From Buddleja alternifolia (taxonomy: Eukaryota; Streptophyta; Magnoliopsida; Lamiales; Scrophulariaceae), in contig CM033408.1 of the NCBI GenBank assembly GCA_019426215.1, forward strand, positions 7,939,077 through 8,003,076: a stretch of 64,000 nucleotides of DNA. The letters are read 5' to 3'. Under the pieces are notes generated by a model. That model saw only the letters and a program-made list of their open reading frames with translations. It ran no database searches and was not told where the DNA came from. Below, one piece after another: positions 49,563 through 61,515 of the stretch (position 1 is the stretch's first letter; each line of letters begins with the position of its first letter). Position numbers and translations under genes: made by a program.

Positions 49563-51429
49563 GGCGTTGCTGAGAATTCCTCAAGAAAGCCTACGAACGG
49601 CTCGATGATAACGAGGAAAGAGAATACGGACAATGGGGGAGTGAATTTAGGGATTTTGGCGGTTGAGATATTGGGTAGAATACTTGCAATTATGGTCCTC
49701 TATTTTCAATTATGGTCCAATATTTCGAACTTTACTGAAAATTCAGGGGGAATGTTGAGGTTGAATGAAAATTGGGGTACTTTTTGTAATTTAAATAAAG
49801 TGTTGTTGCATGAATTTGAGGGGCTTGATTTAGCTTGTCATGGAACATCCACGTATTGGTCATGCATAAGTTTACTACACTTTATATATTTCGTGATGGG
49901 CTAAATATTTATATGGATTTTAATCTAAGTACATGGCAAGTGAATATTTTAATTGAGGACTGAATTATGTCAGCCTTAAAATAATTACGTGGCAAGTAAA
50001 TTACACTTGTCGCACTTGTTATCTGATTTGTGCAAGAAAGAGTGACAAACCATTATTGAAATACTTTTTATATCATTAGTTGGGAGGGTTAAATATATCT
50101 GAACAAAGAAATTTTATGCCAAATTTATAACTTTGTTAGATGCAGATGAAATCAAATTTTACCTTAAAGTCCTTGTTTGAAGGACTTGCAAAATATTTTT
50201 TTGTTTATTTGCTAAATATTTAATTTACTAGATCACAAAATATTTCAATATAAAATAATATTAATGATAAAATGTGAAATGATAATGTCAACATCAACAC
50301 TAAATATACGTAGTGAGTTACAATAATTTTTGTATTGTCACAATTATATATTTTAATGACTAATTCTTTTTAAGTTGTTACTAGAGACATCATGATTTGT
50401 TTTTTATTATTGTTAGTAAAACATGATGACTATCATATTTTTATCTTTAAAGAGGCGTCCAAACTGTTAACAGTGACGAGATTCTTTGTCACTATTGAAC
50501 TTAGGAAGATGATTTATGTGATAAACAAAAATTTCTCACTCAATATATGATGTGCATAATTAATAACTGCATGTTTATCACCGTCATATTGGCTCGTTTA
50601 GTCAAATTATCAAAATATAAAGGAGAGTGATGAGCCAATTTTTTTAACATGATGAACGAAATTTATACAGTACCTCCACATGAGAGGCCATTAAAATTAT
50701 CAAAATAGAATGATGAAAAAGAAGTTAGGTTTCATCTCAAATTACAACCTTTGGATGCATCCACCCCGTTTCTCAAATTTTTATTTTACTAATACAATAC
50801 AACATTAACATTCTTTTAACAATTTGTTAGAATCTTATTATCTATACTCTTTTATATAATTGAAGAGGGGTATTTGGTATTACCAACTACTTTGGTCTAT
50901 CATTTTTTATTTTTTAATTTAATTTAAAATTCAATTAGTTACTTCAAAGTAACCGTAAGATCATTGTTTCAAAGTCTTTTGTTTTAATGAATTTGTGACA
51001 TGCTACATGTTTGAGATTTGAATATCAATTAGTAATAACCAATCAACTAATAATTTTTACAATTAACTAACAATTATTAAGAAAGTAGAAAAAGACTTAT
51101 ACATTAGTGACAGTAGAACTCAGTATCTTACTATCTTGGATCATTAGCTTTGTCAATAGAGTTGTGTTGCATGATCAACTCATTTTTTCTAAGTCAAGGT
51201 GGTTGGAATAAATTTTCTACAATAATAAAATAACACATTAGCTCGTCTTTTAACTTTTCAAAAGTTGGGCTAAACATTCTTCAATTTAGAATAATTTGAT
51301 CAATGTAACCAATTTTTTTTTTTCCATATCTTTCTACTAAACTATTAAGATGAAACTCAAGAAAACATTCTTTACTAAGTGTATCCAGATGGAACTCAAC
51401 ATATTGGAAAAATATTCTTACTTGTTCGG

Positions 51430-52649
51430 TGATGGGTGTCGAATCCAAACAAAAATAATTCCTACTCCTAAATTTGTAGATAGCAATGAGCAGGTCGAAT
51501 CCACAGGGATTGGTTCAGACTTAATTCTCAATAAACGAATAAATTAAAAGGGCGGATTTTTAACAATCGATTAAACTAAAATTAAAGTAAATAACTAAAA
51601 TTATTAAAATCAAGAGATGCAAAATTAAACAAGTAGAAGAAATCAATTTATGGTGAGATTCTAGCCTAAGGAGTTATCTCCGTTTTTATTCCAAGAGTTG
51701 ATCCTTGATGCAAAGATACTTCATTCAATGTTCATCAATAAATTGACTATAGTTATTAACAAGCTCTAACAACCTAGTTTCTCCTTAATTTATCAATAAC
51801 CAAAACAAGCGCTTTGATTACTTCTCTTATTGATTAAACAACCCTAAATAAGCTCTTAGGATTTAATTTAACAATAACATTAAGAAATAGAGAAACACCA
51901 ATTCTAACCAACAAACTCGCAAGCTCGGTTCATTTAGATTAGATCACATATTCCCATAACAACAATCGTCCATAATCAACGTTATTAATTGCCAAAAATA
52001 TTAGAATTGACCAAACAATTACAGATTCAGGATTCTAAATGGTTATATACTATTCCGACAATCAAATAACGGGCCTTTATTATTCAATTAATCAAAATAA
52101 TAATTTCAACAAACACAGAAAATATGCAAATACTCAAAAACAAAGAAGGAATAAACATAAATTAGGTCTCACAACTTTTGTAGAATCAAAACTTAAATAA
52201 TCTTTGGCTAGAACTTGACTTTTTAGCAATACATCTTCAATGGAACAAAACGTTGAATTTTCTCCCTTTTCTCTTGTAAATAACGTGTAATATGATAAAG
52301 TGTAGAAGAGATAATAAAATTCCAGCAATATCTAATTATATATGCTTAGCCAAAAGACTCCTAACTAAATCAAACTTTAATTCTAATGGAATAAGGAAAT
52401 TAATTCTTTAATAGAATAAAATACTACTAAGACTCTTAAAAAAATAGGAAAGCTCCTAAACAAATAGGATTTTCTCTTCCTACTTCACGTGTCATCTTCC
52501 TTTTCTCCATCTTTTTCTTCCTTTTCTTCTTCTTTCAAATTTCACCTATCAAAATAGAAAATCATAATAAATATCTATTATTTAAACTCAAATACCAATA
52601 AAAGAATAAAGGAATTATATAAAAAATATGCATAAAATGCATACTAACA
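51430..52649 (-). repeat. 3' LTR of the Ty3 element
   Basis: About 1.22 kb, nearly identical in order and sequence to 57154-58377. On the - strand it begins TGTTAGTATGCA. The adjoining polypurine tract (CCCCCAC on the + strand at 52654-52660) marks it as the 3' LTR. Confidence 0.93.
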
Positions 52650-54840
52650 AATTCCCCCACACTTTAACTCTTGCACGTCCCCGTGCAAAGACAAAAGACT
52701 CAAAAATAAAAATAACAAAGACAACTAAAACTAACCACTTTCGTAGGTATCACGATTGCATTTAGCATATGCAACAAGCCTTTAAACCCCTAGGTTACCC
52801 TAGTGGACGAGTTGTGTCTTGTGAGGGTTTGCAGACTATATACCCACAAAATCGATCTCTCAGTGTACAACAAAAAGTCAAAGAAACTTGTTTTTCTAAA
52901 CATCAACCCTTATCATCAAAAATTTTAACAAAAGTTTTGAAAGATATCAATCCTGCCTCAACTATCACTTTCGTATCCATACATACTCTTCAAAAATTCA
53001 CAAAAATCCATGACTACAATACCACGTATACAACATTCAACTCGCATTATCCATTTCTATCTCCTCAAGCTTTTTATAACCAATTAGATCCAATATCATA
53101 CTTTTATTTACTTAAGCAATTACTTGTCTTTTGACGCAAATACAAACATTGGTCATGAATGCACCCGGTTACTCAACAAGTTTATCATTTATCATTTAAT
53201 ATTTGATACCCTCTTTATAGCCCTATTAGGATACTAACACAGTAGCAGGTTTGGGCCGATAGATCCCAGACCAGTTGGCCTTAGGTTACCAGGCTTGAAA
53301 ACTCCTCAGGCTTAATCCCTTCAGTGTAGTTAGCCCCAGGCGCTACAAGAGATTATATCATACACATTTTAAGCACAAACTACTTCATAAGGTCTTAATA
53401 CCCATATTTTCAATTCATCATCAATTTCATTTCACCAAAATTTAAACCTAAGAAAATATCAACGAATTTGTGCGAGTCAAATATCACATACACAATTATT
53501 CTAGATTACAAACTTCCATAAATATCTCAAAGAAGCATGTACTTCAACAATTGTAACGGTATAAGCATGCTTGACTTCTCTCACGAATTTCATCAAATTT
53601 CTCAAATCAAAAGAATTGATATTTCGAAAAAAATTTACACTAACTTAACTCGTTGCACACTAAGAGAATTATACACACATCACGACAAAGGATTAAACCC
53701 CCTCCCCCACACTTATTTCATGCATTGTCAGCAATGTATATAAATAAAAAGCACAAAAGGAAAAAATTGGAGGTAAAGGAAAGGGACTCCCCTGAACGTA
53801 GATGTGTGAACCCGAGATCAATCCGGTGGAATATGGAATATGGATCCGGTGTTGAATGATGTGTACTGTGGCTTGATGAGTTTGAACCGGAAGAAACCGT
53901 CGGAGAAGACCACTGACGGTGGTCGGCTTTGTCAGCAGCCGGTGGCTAGATCGCGTCGGATTTGTTTTGTGGCTGTAATGCAGCGGCAGTCGGATCTGAG
54001 GAGACGGTCGGATCGGAAGAAAGGGGTTGCGGTCGGATCTGGTACAGGTGGCGATTGAGACAACGACCGGTGGCAAACTGTTAGGGGTGTTGTCACGTGT
54101 CGAGGATGACGGCTGCGGTGGTAGAGCAGCGGCGTCGCGGTTGGATGTTGATTTCGCCGCCAATTTCGGCGGTGTAGCTGCTGCGGTTGTAGGGGCGTTT
54201 GGTGGCTGTGCGTTTTGAGGAAGAGGCGGCGTCGCATCTGGTACAAGTGGGGTTGAGGGCGACGATCGGAAGTGAACCTGCGCGGTGGACTTGCAGTGGT
54301 GTTGCGGTTGTTGGATCGAAAGAAAGGGGTGGCTATTTTTGAGCTTGCGGCGGTGCTTCTCCGGACCTTCTACCTCGAGTTTCGGTGGCGCGACATCGCG
54401 CTTGTGGCTGTGGTGGTGGTGCATTTTGAGGAGGCGGTGGGTTCCTCATGGTGGTGGAGATGGAGTTGAAGTTTTGATGGTGGTGGGTAATTGTGGAAGT
54501 TGGAGGTGTTGAGAAGAATTAGGTGAGAGGGAAAAAAAAAGCTGAATTCGAATTTTTAATAATTTTTTTTTTCCAAAATTGACTAAGGGGTGACTAAGGC
54601 AGATTGTAACTTCAAATAGAGCGTAGGCACGCCTAATTTGAAGTTGTAATCTGTCAATGTAACAAATTTTTTTATTTTTTTTTTTAAGAATCAAGTTTAA
54701 AACGTGCCCCAATATTACCATAGGATATAATTCACCTCAAAGGAAAAGACGAAAAATAAATAAAAACATAAAATAAAAAAAAGGTAAAATCTTAGGTTGC
54801 CTCCTTGCAGCGCCTTTCTTTAACGTCTTTGGCTAGACGA
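52650..54840 (-). other. 3' internal region of the Ty3 element where pol would be expected; GC-rich block
   Basis: No polymerase or integrase motif is seen. A GC-rich block (about 53780-54520) stands out. It is open on both strands; the - strand frame 54424-53693 is 243 codons and proline/threonine-rich (for example PSTPLVPDATPPLPQNAQPP), with no domain I know. The rest is AT-rich. The block may be a captured host sequence or a family-specific spacer. Confidence 0.5.
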
Positions 54841-54849
54841 AGTTATAAC

Positions 54850-57070
54850 TCAAGGTGCATAAGTAAGAGGTTCAAAGCCATCATTGTGCCAAGCTACCTT
54901 TAGTAGATCATCATCATTGAGTTCAATAACTCGCTGCATCAACAAGTTAGTAACATCTTTGACAAACATAGAATGATCATCATTACGATACTTCATGGAA
55001 TCATAAATACTAAATTCTATGATTTCACCATTTGCTTCCATAGTAATTGTCCCATCATGAATATCAATGTTAATTCTAGACGTTTTAAGAAATGGTCTTC
55101 CAAGTAAAATGGGAGCAAAATCACAAGAGTTATCTTCACCCATATCAATAACATAAAAATCAGCAGGAAGAACCAAATCATTAACTTGAACTAATATGTT
55201 TTCAAGAACACTATCAGGATATGCATTAGACCTATCAATTAATTGGATAATCACATCCGTTCCTTTCAATTTTCCCACATTCAAAGATTCATAGAGAGAA
55301 TGAGACATGATATTAATAGAAGCTCCCAGATCTAACATAACCTTCTCAATTCGCACATCACCTATCTTACAAGGAATAGTAAACATACCTGGGTCCTCGC
55401 ATTTTGGAGGTAATTTCTTTTGAAGGACTACAGATACATTTACCTCAATTTTTCGTGGAGTCTCTAGAACTTCCTTTTCTTGCTCTTCCTTCACAGATTT
55501 CACAAACTCACCAGGAAACGGAGGAGATACCTTAATTAGCTTGACCTGCTTGGTACGTGTCTCAGTCGGTTTGATGAGTTGAGGTTCCACGGATTTCTTC
55601 TCCAACTCTTCTTCTACCTTACATTTAGAGTTAGCAAACCTACTAGGAAACAGTGGAGGTATTACAATTTTCTTGAGCTCTTGTAACTCCTTTTTACTTC
55701 TCAAAGTGACTGCACTAACATTCTGCTTTCGATTCACTACGGGCTGAGAGGGTAGTTTACTCGAGCTGTGGGAAACCAACTCATTCACAGTTGTGGCTAA
55801 CTGACTCATTTGACTCTCCAGATGTTGTATACTAGTCCTCGTCTCTTGTTGAAATTGTTGTGTGTTAGTGGCTAATTGTTTAACAATTTCTTCAAGAGAC
55901 ATGTTTGTGGGTTGGTGGATGGCTGAGGTGTTTGTGCTTGTTGTCTGGATTGATATGATTGTTGGAATCCAGTAGACCGTGAACCATAACTCAAATTAGG
56001 ATGATCCCTCCACCCGGCATTGTAGGTATTGGAGAAGGGATCATACTTTCTCTGTGGAGCCCCCGAAAATCCAACAGTATTGGCTTGTTCGTGTGGATCC
56101 TTTTGAAGTGTAGGACACACCTCGGTAGTATGCCTAGGATTGAAGCAGATACCACACGCTTTCACTTGTTGTGTATTGTCTGCTACCAGTTTTTGCACTA
56201 GGGAAGTCAAATCATCCAGGCGTTGATTCACTAATGCGAAATTCACCTCGTTCACCCCCTTCAATGCAGTATCTTGTCTAGTACCAAATTGTTGGGTGTT
56301 GGCAGCCATGTTAGAGATCAGATTTCTTGCTTCCGTGGGAGTTTTGTGTACCAGTGCTCCTCCACTCACAACATCTATCATATTCCTCTCCATGGTTGTT
56401 GCTCAGGAATTTGGTGTTGTGGGCAGCTGGCTACTAGTTGTTTAAACCGCTCCCAGTACTCATACAACGATTCTCCACTGATTTGCCTAATTCCGCATAT
56501 CTCCTTTCTTATGTTGGCAACTCGTGAGGCGGGAAAGAATTTCTCCAAGAATTATTTCTTCATTTAGGTCCATGTCTCGATTGAACCAGAGGGTAGATAG
56601 TACAGCCAATCTTTAGCTCTGTTAGATAGTGAAAACGGAAAAGCCCTCAATTTGATTTGGTCTTCAGTGACATTCCTTGGTTTCATCGTTGAACAAACCA
56701 CATGGAATTCTTTCAAGTGTTTGTGGGGGTCTTCTCCTGCAAGACCACGAAAAATAGGAAGTAAGTGAATAAGACCAAATCTTAATTCAAAATCTACCTC
56801 AAGGGTGGGATATTGAATGCAAAGAGGTTGTTGGTTTATGTTTGGCATGACTAACTCCCTTAAAGTTCTCTCGTTGGCGTTGGCCATGACTTCAAGTTCC
56901 TCTTCTGAATCACTGGATGTGTCACTTAATTCCAAAGTTAAGTTCAATCCGGGAGATGAAGTAGATGGGACTCCTTGAGCACGTTGCCTGGCTTCTTTTC
57001 GTAGTCAGCGAGCTATTTTTTCAATTTCAGGATCGTATTGAAGTTCACCTGCACGAAGAGGTCGAGGCAT
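54850..57070 (-). pseudogene. Broken Ty3 gag-protease
   Basis: Reading starts at ATG 57070 (MPRPLRAGELQYDPEIEKIAR) and hits an in-frame TGA at once; gag resumes (LRELVMPNINQQP, FRGLAGEDPHKHLKEFH, LPSGSIETW). It shifts frame near 56560 (the EEFLEKFFPASRVANIRKE segment is in another frame). It continues with MIDVVSGGALVHKTPTEARN and a zinc knuckle CGICFNPRHTTEVCP to 55875, where a second shift occurs. The last frame, 55902-54850 (350 codons), is intact and contains the retroviral-type aspartic protease with DLGASINIMS as active site and LLGRPFL downstream. Similarity ends there, before where reverse transcriptase should start. At least one stop and two frameshifts are thus present. Confidence 0.88.
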
Positions 57071-57130
57071 AAAACAGAACATGCAACAAAAATTAACTAT
57101 ATAATGAGAAATAATTCTAAAAGACACCAA

Positions 57131-57148
57131 TCCCCGACAATGGCGCCA
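57131..57148 (-). promoter_or_regulatory. Primer-binding site of the Ty3 element
   Basis: On the - strand this reads TGGCGCCATTGTCGGGGA a few bases inside the 5' LTR, a form frequent in plant Ty3 elements of the Tat/Athila type. Confidence 0.85.
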
Positions 57149-57153
57149 AAATT

Positions 57154-58377
57154 TGATGGATGTCGAATCCAAACAAAAATAATTCCTACTCCTAAATTTG
57201 TAGATAGCAATGAGCACGGTCGAATCCACAGGGATTGGTTCAGACTTAATTCTCAGTAAACGAATAAAATAAAAAGGGGGATTTTTAACAGTCAATTAAA
57301 CTAAAATTAAAGTAAATAACTAAAATTATTAAAATCAAGAGATGCAAAATTAAACAAGTAGAAGAAATCAATTTATGGTGAGATTCTAGCCTAAGGAGTT
57401 ATCTCCGTTTTGATTCCAAGAGTTGATCTTTGATGCAAAGATACTTCAATGTTCATGAATAAATTGGCTATAGTTATTAACAAGGTCTAACGACCTAGTT
57501 TCTCCTTAATTTATCGATAACCAAAACAAACTCTTTGATTACTTCTCTTATTGATTAAACAACCCTAAATAAGCTCTTAGGATTTAATTCAACAATAACA
57601 TTAAGAAATAGAGAAACACCAATTCTAACCAACAAACTCGCAAGCTCGGTTCATTTATATTAGATCATATATTCCCATAACAACAATCGAAAACTTGTCC
57701 ATAATCAACGTTATTAATTGCCACAAATATTAGAATTGACCAAACAATTATGGATTCAGGATTCTAAATGGCTATATACTATTCCGACAATCAAATAACG
57801 GGCCCTTATTATTCAATTAATCAAAATAATAATTTCAACAAACATAGAAAATATGCAAATACTCAAGAACAACGAAGGAATAAACATAAATTAGATCTCA
57901 CAACTTTTGTTGAATCAAAACTTCAATAATCCATGGCTAGAACTTGAGTTTTTAGCAATACATCTTCAATGGAACAAAAAGCATAATTTTCTCCATTTTC
58001 TCTTGTAAATAACGTGTAATATGATAAAGTGTAGAAGATATAATAATATTCCAGCAATATCTAATTATATATGCCTAGCCAAAAGACTCCTAACTAAATC
58101 TAACTTTAATTCTAATGGAATAAGGAAATTAATTCCTTAATAGAATAAAATACTAATAAGACTCCTAAAAAAATAGGAAAGCTCCTAAAAAATAGGATTT
58201 TCTCTTCGTACTTCACGTGTCTTCTTCTTTTTCTCCATCTTTTTCTTCCTTTTCTTCTTCTTTCAAATTTCACCTATCAAAATAGAAAATCATAATAAAT
58301 ATCTATTATTTAAACTCAAATACCAATAAAAGAATAAAGGAATTATATGAAAAATATGCATAAAATGCATACTAACA
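57154..58377 (-). repeat. 5' LTR of the Ty3 element
   Basis: About 1.22 kb, direct repeat of 51430-52649. The two differ by scattered substitutions and small indels, for example an extra 'aaaacttg' near 57690 and a missing 'cattcaatgt'-type segment near 57445. Confidence 0.93.
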
Positions 58378-58562
58378 TTCGGTACACATAAAAACTTATT
58401 AATCTGCTTTCAATATTCTATTGTTATTCTTCGTTTTAAAATATTATATTATTATTCTTCGTAATTAAAATAGTATTAAGTAGTAATTAAGTTGTGGAAA
58501 ATAAAAAAGAAAGTGATTAATAAAAAGTAAGTATGAGCCAAGCATATGATTAATGCTACTAC

Positions 58563-60278
58563 CACTAGTACAGAAAAGGCCTGTTATAGCGGTTTTTTTT
58601 GGCCAATTACAGCGGTTTTTAACCGCTGTAATAGGTACCGCTGTAATTGGTTCAGGCCAATTACAGCGGTTAAAAACCGCTGTAATAGATACCTATTACA
58701 GCGGTTATACAAATAACCGCTATAAAAAAAAAAAAATTTTTTTAAGGGGCCTATTACAGCGGTTTAGGAAAAAACCGCTGTAATAGTGTAGCCTATTACA
58801 ACGGTTGTTTCCAAAACCGCTGTAATAGTGCCCTGAAATTAATTTTTTTTTTTTTGACCGTGTCGGAATGACACGAAATTCGCACGGTCATAGCGAAACG
58901 GCATTCCGAACAAAACGCAAGAAAACATCTTGCGATCTCTTGATTTTAGCCATCCGAGATCGTTTAAGGCCTCAAATACGCATTTTATTATAAAAATACG
59001 TATTTTTGTAATAACACGCGTATTTGAGGCCTTAAACGATCTCGGATGGCTAAAATCACGAGAGCGTAAGAAAAATCTTGCGTTTCGTTCAGAATGCCGT
59101 TTCGCTATGACCGTGCGAATTTCGTGTCATTCCGACACGGTCAAATTATAAACGAAAAATATTTTCGTAAATACACAAATATACATATACACAAAATAAA
59201 TATACTCACACATACACAAATATACATACACCCATATATATAGGTGGTGTCGGCGGCGTTGATGGAGGTGGTAGTGTCGACGACGTTAGTGAGAGAGAAA
59301 GAGAGAGGAGGGAGAGAGGAGAGAGAGAGAGAGAGAGGAGTGAGAGATAGAGAGGAAATGAAGAAGATGAAATTTGAAATTTTAAATGAAGAAGAGAAAG
59401 AGGAGTGAGAGATATAAAGAGGATTTTTATTTTCGGTCAAAGCCTATTATAGCGGTTCTTTGAATAACCGCTGTAATAGGTCCGGAAAGTTTTGGGCGGG
59501 AAAAATGGGGGGGAATTTTTTTTAAATATTTTGACCTATTACAGCGGTTCTTCAAAGAACCGCTGTAATAGGTCTTTGATTTTATTTTTTTAGGTCCGAA
59601 AAATTTTGGGCGGGAAAATTGGGGGGGAATTTTTTTAAAATTTTTTTGACCTGTTACAGCGGTTCGGTAGAGAACCGCTGTAACAGGGAACCGGTTACAG
59701 CGGTTCGCTATTGAACCGCTGTAACGGGTTCCCTGTTACAGCGGTTCGCTACCGAACCGCTGTAACAGGTCAAAAAATTTAAAACAAAATTCCCCCCAAT
59801 ATTCCCGCCCAAAATTTTTCGGAGTAAAAAAAAAAACTTTTTATAGCGGTTCGGAACCGAACCACTATAACTGGGCTAAAAAGTTTTTTTTTTTACTCCG
59901 AAAAATTTTGGGCGGGAAAATTTGAGGGGAATTTTTTTTAAATTTTTTTTTTTTTTGAAAATATACCTATTACAGCGGTTCTTTTCAGAACCGCTGTAAT
60001 AGGTCGGATGCTATTACCGCGGTTCTGAAAAGAACCGCTGTAATATCCCTATTACAGCGGTTCTTTTCAGAACCGCTGTAATAGCATCCGACCTATTACA
60101 GCGGTTCTGAAAAGAACCGCTGTAATAGGTATATTTTCAAAAAAAAAAAAAAATTAAAATTTTTTTTTTACTATTACAGCGGTTCACATAAGAACCGCTG
60201 TAAAAGGTTCCTCCGTTCAGCGGTTTTCAAAAAACCGCTGTAATAGGTGCGCTGTAATAGACCATTTTTGTAGTAGTG
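58563..60278. mobile_element. Non-autonomous CACTA (En/Spm) element made of hairpins, 1716 bp
   Basis: The ends are CACTAGTACAGAAAAGG and, reversed, CACTACTACAAAAATGG, flanked by the 3-bp duplication TAC (58560-58562 and 60279-60281). Together these diagnose CACTA. Both subterminal regions consist of many copies of TATTACAGCGGTT and its complement arranged as 25-45 bp hairpins. The left-centre part contains a long inverted repeat (58855-59143). No transposase; open frames are repeat artefacts. Confidence 0.9.
58855..59143. repeat. Long inverted repeat (two ~130-bp arms) inside the CACTA element
   Basis: The left arm from 58855 (TGACCGTGTCGGAATGACAC) pairs with the right arm ending 59143 across nearly its full length, with few mismatches and small indels around a ~25-bp AT-rich loop near 58998. 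Transcription across it would give a long RNA hairpin. Confidence 0.88.
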
Positions 60279-60303
60279 TACAGTAATCTTTCAATAACAT
60301 AAC

Positions 60304-60560
60304 CTTTCAACTTAGAAGGTGTTTGGTTAAAGTTGTTTTAAAGTGCGTATAAGCACCTAATGTTTATAAGATCCTATTGGAGTTTATAAACTCTTTAAAA
60401 ATAAATTAGGATTTTCTGACTTATTTTGATGGAGCTTATAAATTGCTCAAACAAATTTAATAACAAAAAAAAGTATCACACACTTGTAAGAATTTATAAT
60501 CTCTCAAACAAATTATACGTTGTTTTAAGGAGTCTATAATCTCAACCAAACACCCGCTAA
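60304..60560. mobile_element. Possible Tourist-like MITE
   Basis: 'AGGTGTTTGGTTaaag' at the left and 'ctcaACCAAACACCCGC' at the right are inverted repeats, and internal 'gtttataa' and 'ttataaac' motifs pair. The flanking TTA and TAA are not the same on one strand, so the target duplication is not proven. Confidence 0.5.
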
Positions 60561-60629
60561 ATATTTGAAACCCTTGCATCTGAGGTAGATGGGCATGAAA
60601 GATTTTAAACAATAAACAAAATATTGAGG

Positions 60630-60650
60630 GGGGGGGGGGGGGGGGGGGTG
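60630..60650. repeat. Poly-G tract (about 20 G)
   Basis: A nearly uninterrupted G run, which reads as a poly-Pro stretch on the other strand. It may form a G-quadruplex; length is prone to sequencing error. Confidence 0.8.
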
Positions 60651-61515
60651 GAATGAAAAATGGAGATAAGGAGAGAAATAGCAATGAACCAATTTCAAGT
60701 ATTTAATTGAAGTCCAACCATTCGTTTGAAAAAAATAAAAAATCATGTGAATACAATTGAGAGTTCTATATCAATTGGTCTAATGATAAAATCTATTTGA
60801 TATTATATTACAAGCTTTGACTAACCAAGTTAATTAGGCATTTGCACAAATGAAACTGGGAACTAAAAACCTAATGGAATTTAATGTTGTACCAATCATA
60901 TCAAGCTGAAACTAATGTTGAACCGTTACTATCAATTAGTAAAACAAAGAAAATAAATAGGAGGTAAAGAATCATCAAATATATATTCCTTTAACAGAAT
61001 AAATAGATCAAAACTCTATATTAACTGGTCTAGTAATATCCCATTTATTTTATTTTTTGGGTATAACCCGTTAACATAGACCAATTCATGCAAGTGTACA
61101 AATCAAACTTGAAAAGTTAATTGTAACAATTGAATCCTCATGGATACTGATCATTTCAAGTCTGCAGTGCAACTTTAGTATCAAATAAAAAAATCAACTA
61201 AAATTTGAAAGTAGGAAGGAGAATTAATCATCAAAGAATTGAGGGGGAATGAATTACTTAGATAAGTGAAAATCATTGCGTACCTTTGGATCTTATATTT
61301 TGAAACGGATTACTTAGATGATGTTAGCAAGATTACTAAAAGAAAAAAAGATGGATAAAAGAAAACTCATACTCATGATACTTGCCATTTGTAGTTTGCT
61401 TAGTTAAGAACTAAGGAAATCTGCAAAAATCAAAAGAATTTAAGTAAAAAATAAATAGTGATTATAGCCAACCTTAGAAGTTGGAACCATGCTGGGAAAT
61501 CATGGGACCTATGGG

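Larger units (their letters stand above)
51430..58377 (-). mobile_element. Non-autonomous Ty3/gypsy element with gag-protease but no polymerase
   Basis: Two direct LTRs (51430-52649 and 57154-58377, both TGATGG...CTAACA) are flanked by the 5-bp duplication TTCGG (51425-51429 and 58378-58382). Orientation is minus: a primer-binding site TGGCGCCATTGTCGGGGA is read just inside the right LTR, and a polypurine tract (GTGTGGGGGAATT) just inside the left one. The body holds a broken gag and an aspartic protease, then about 2.1 kb with no reverse transcriptase, RNase H or integrase. The LTRs are very similar, with scattered substitutions and a few short indels, so insertion is moderately recent. It must depend on an autonomous relative. 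Confidence 0.93.

Noticed and set aside
53693..54424. 243-codon - strand frame as a host gene
   Set aside because: It lies inside a Ty3 element, is low-complexity, and the opposite strand is open too. It is kept only as a finding about the element.
58563..60278. Repeated, regularly spaced palindromes as a CRISPR-like array
   Set aside because: Canonical CACTA ends and a TAC duplication explain the locus; spacers are not unique sequence and the genome is a plant's.
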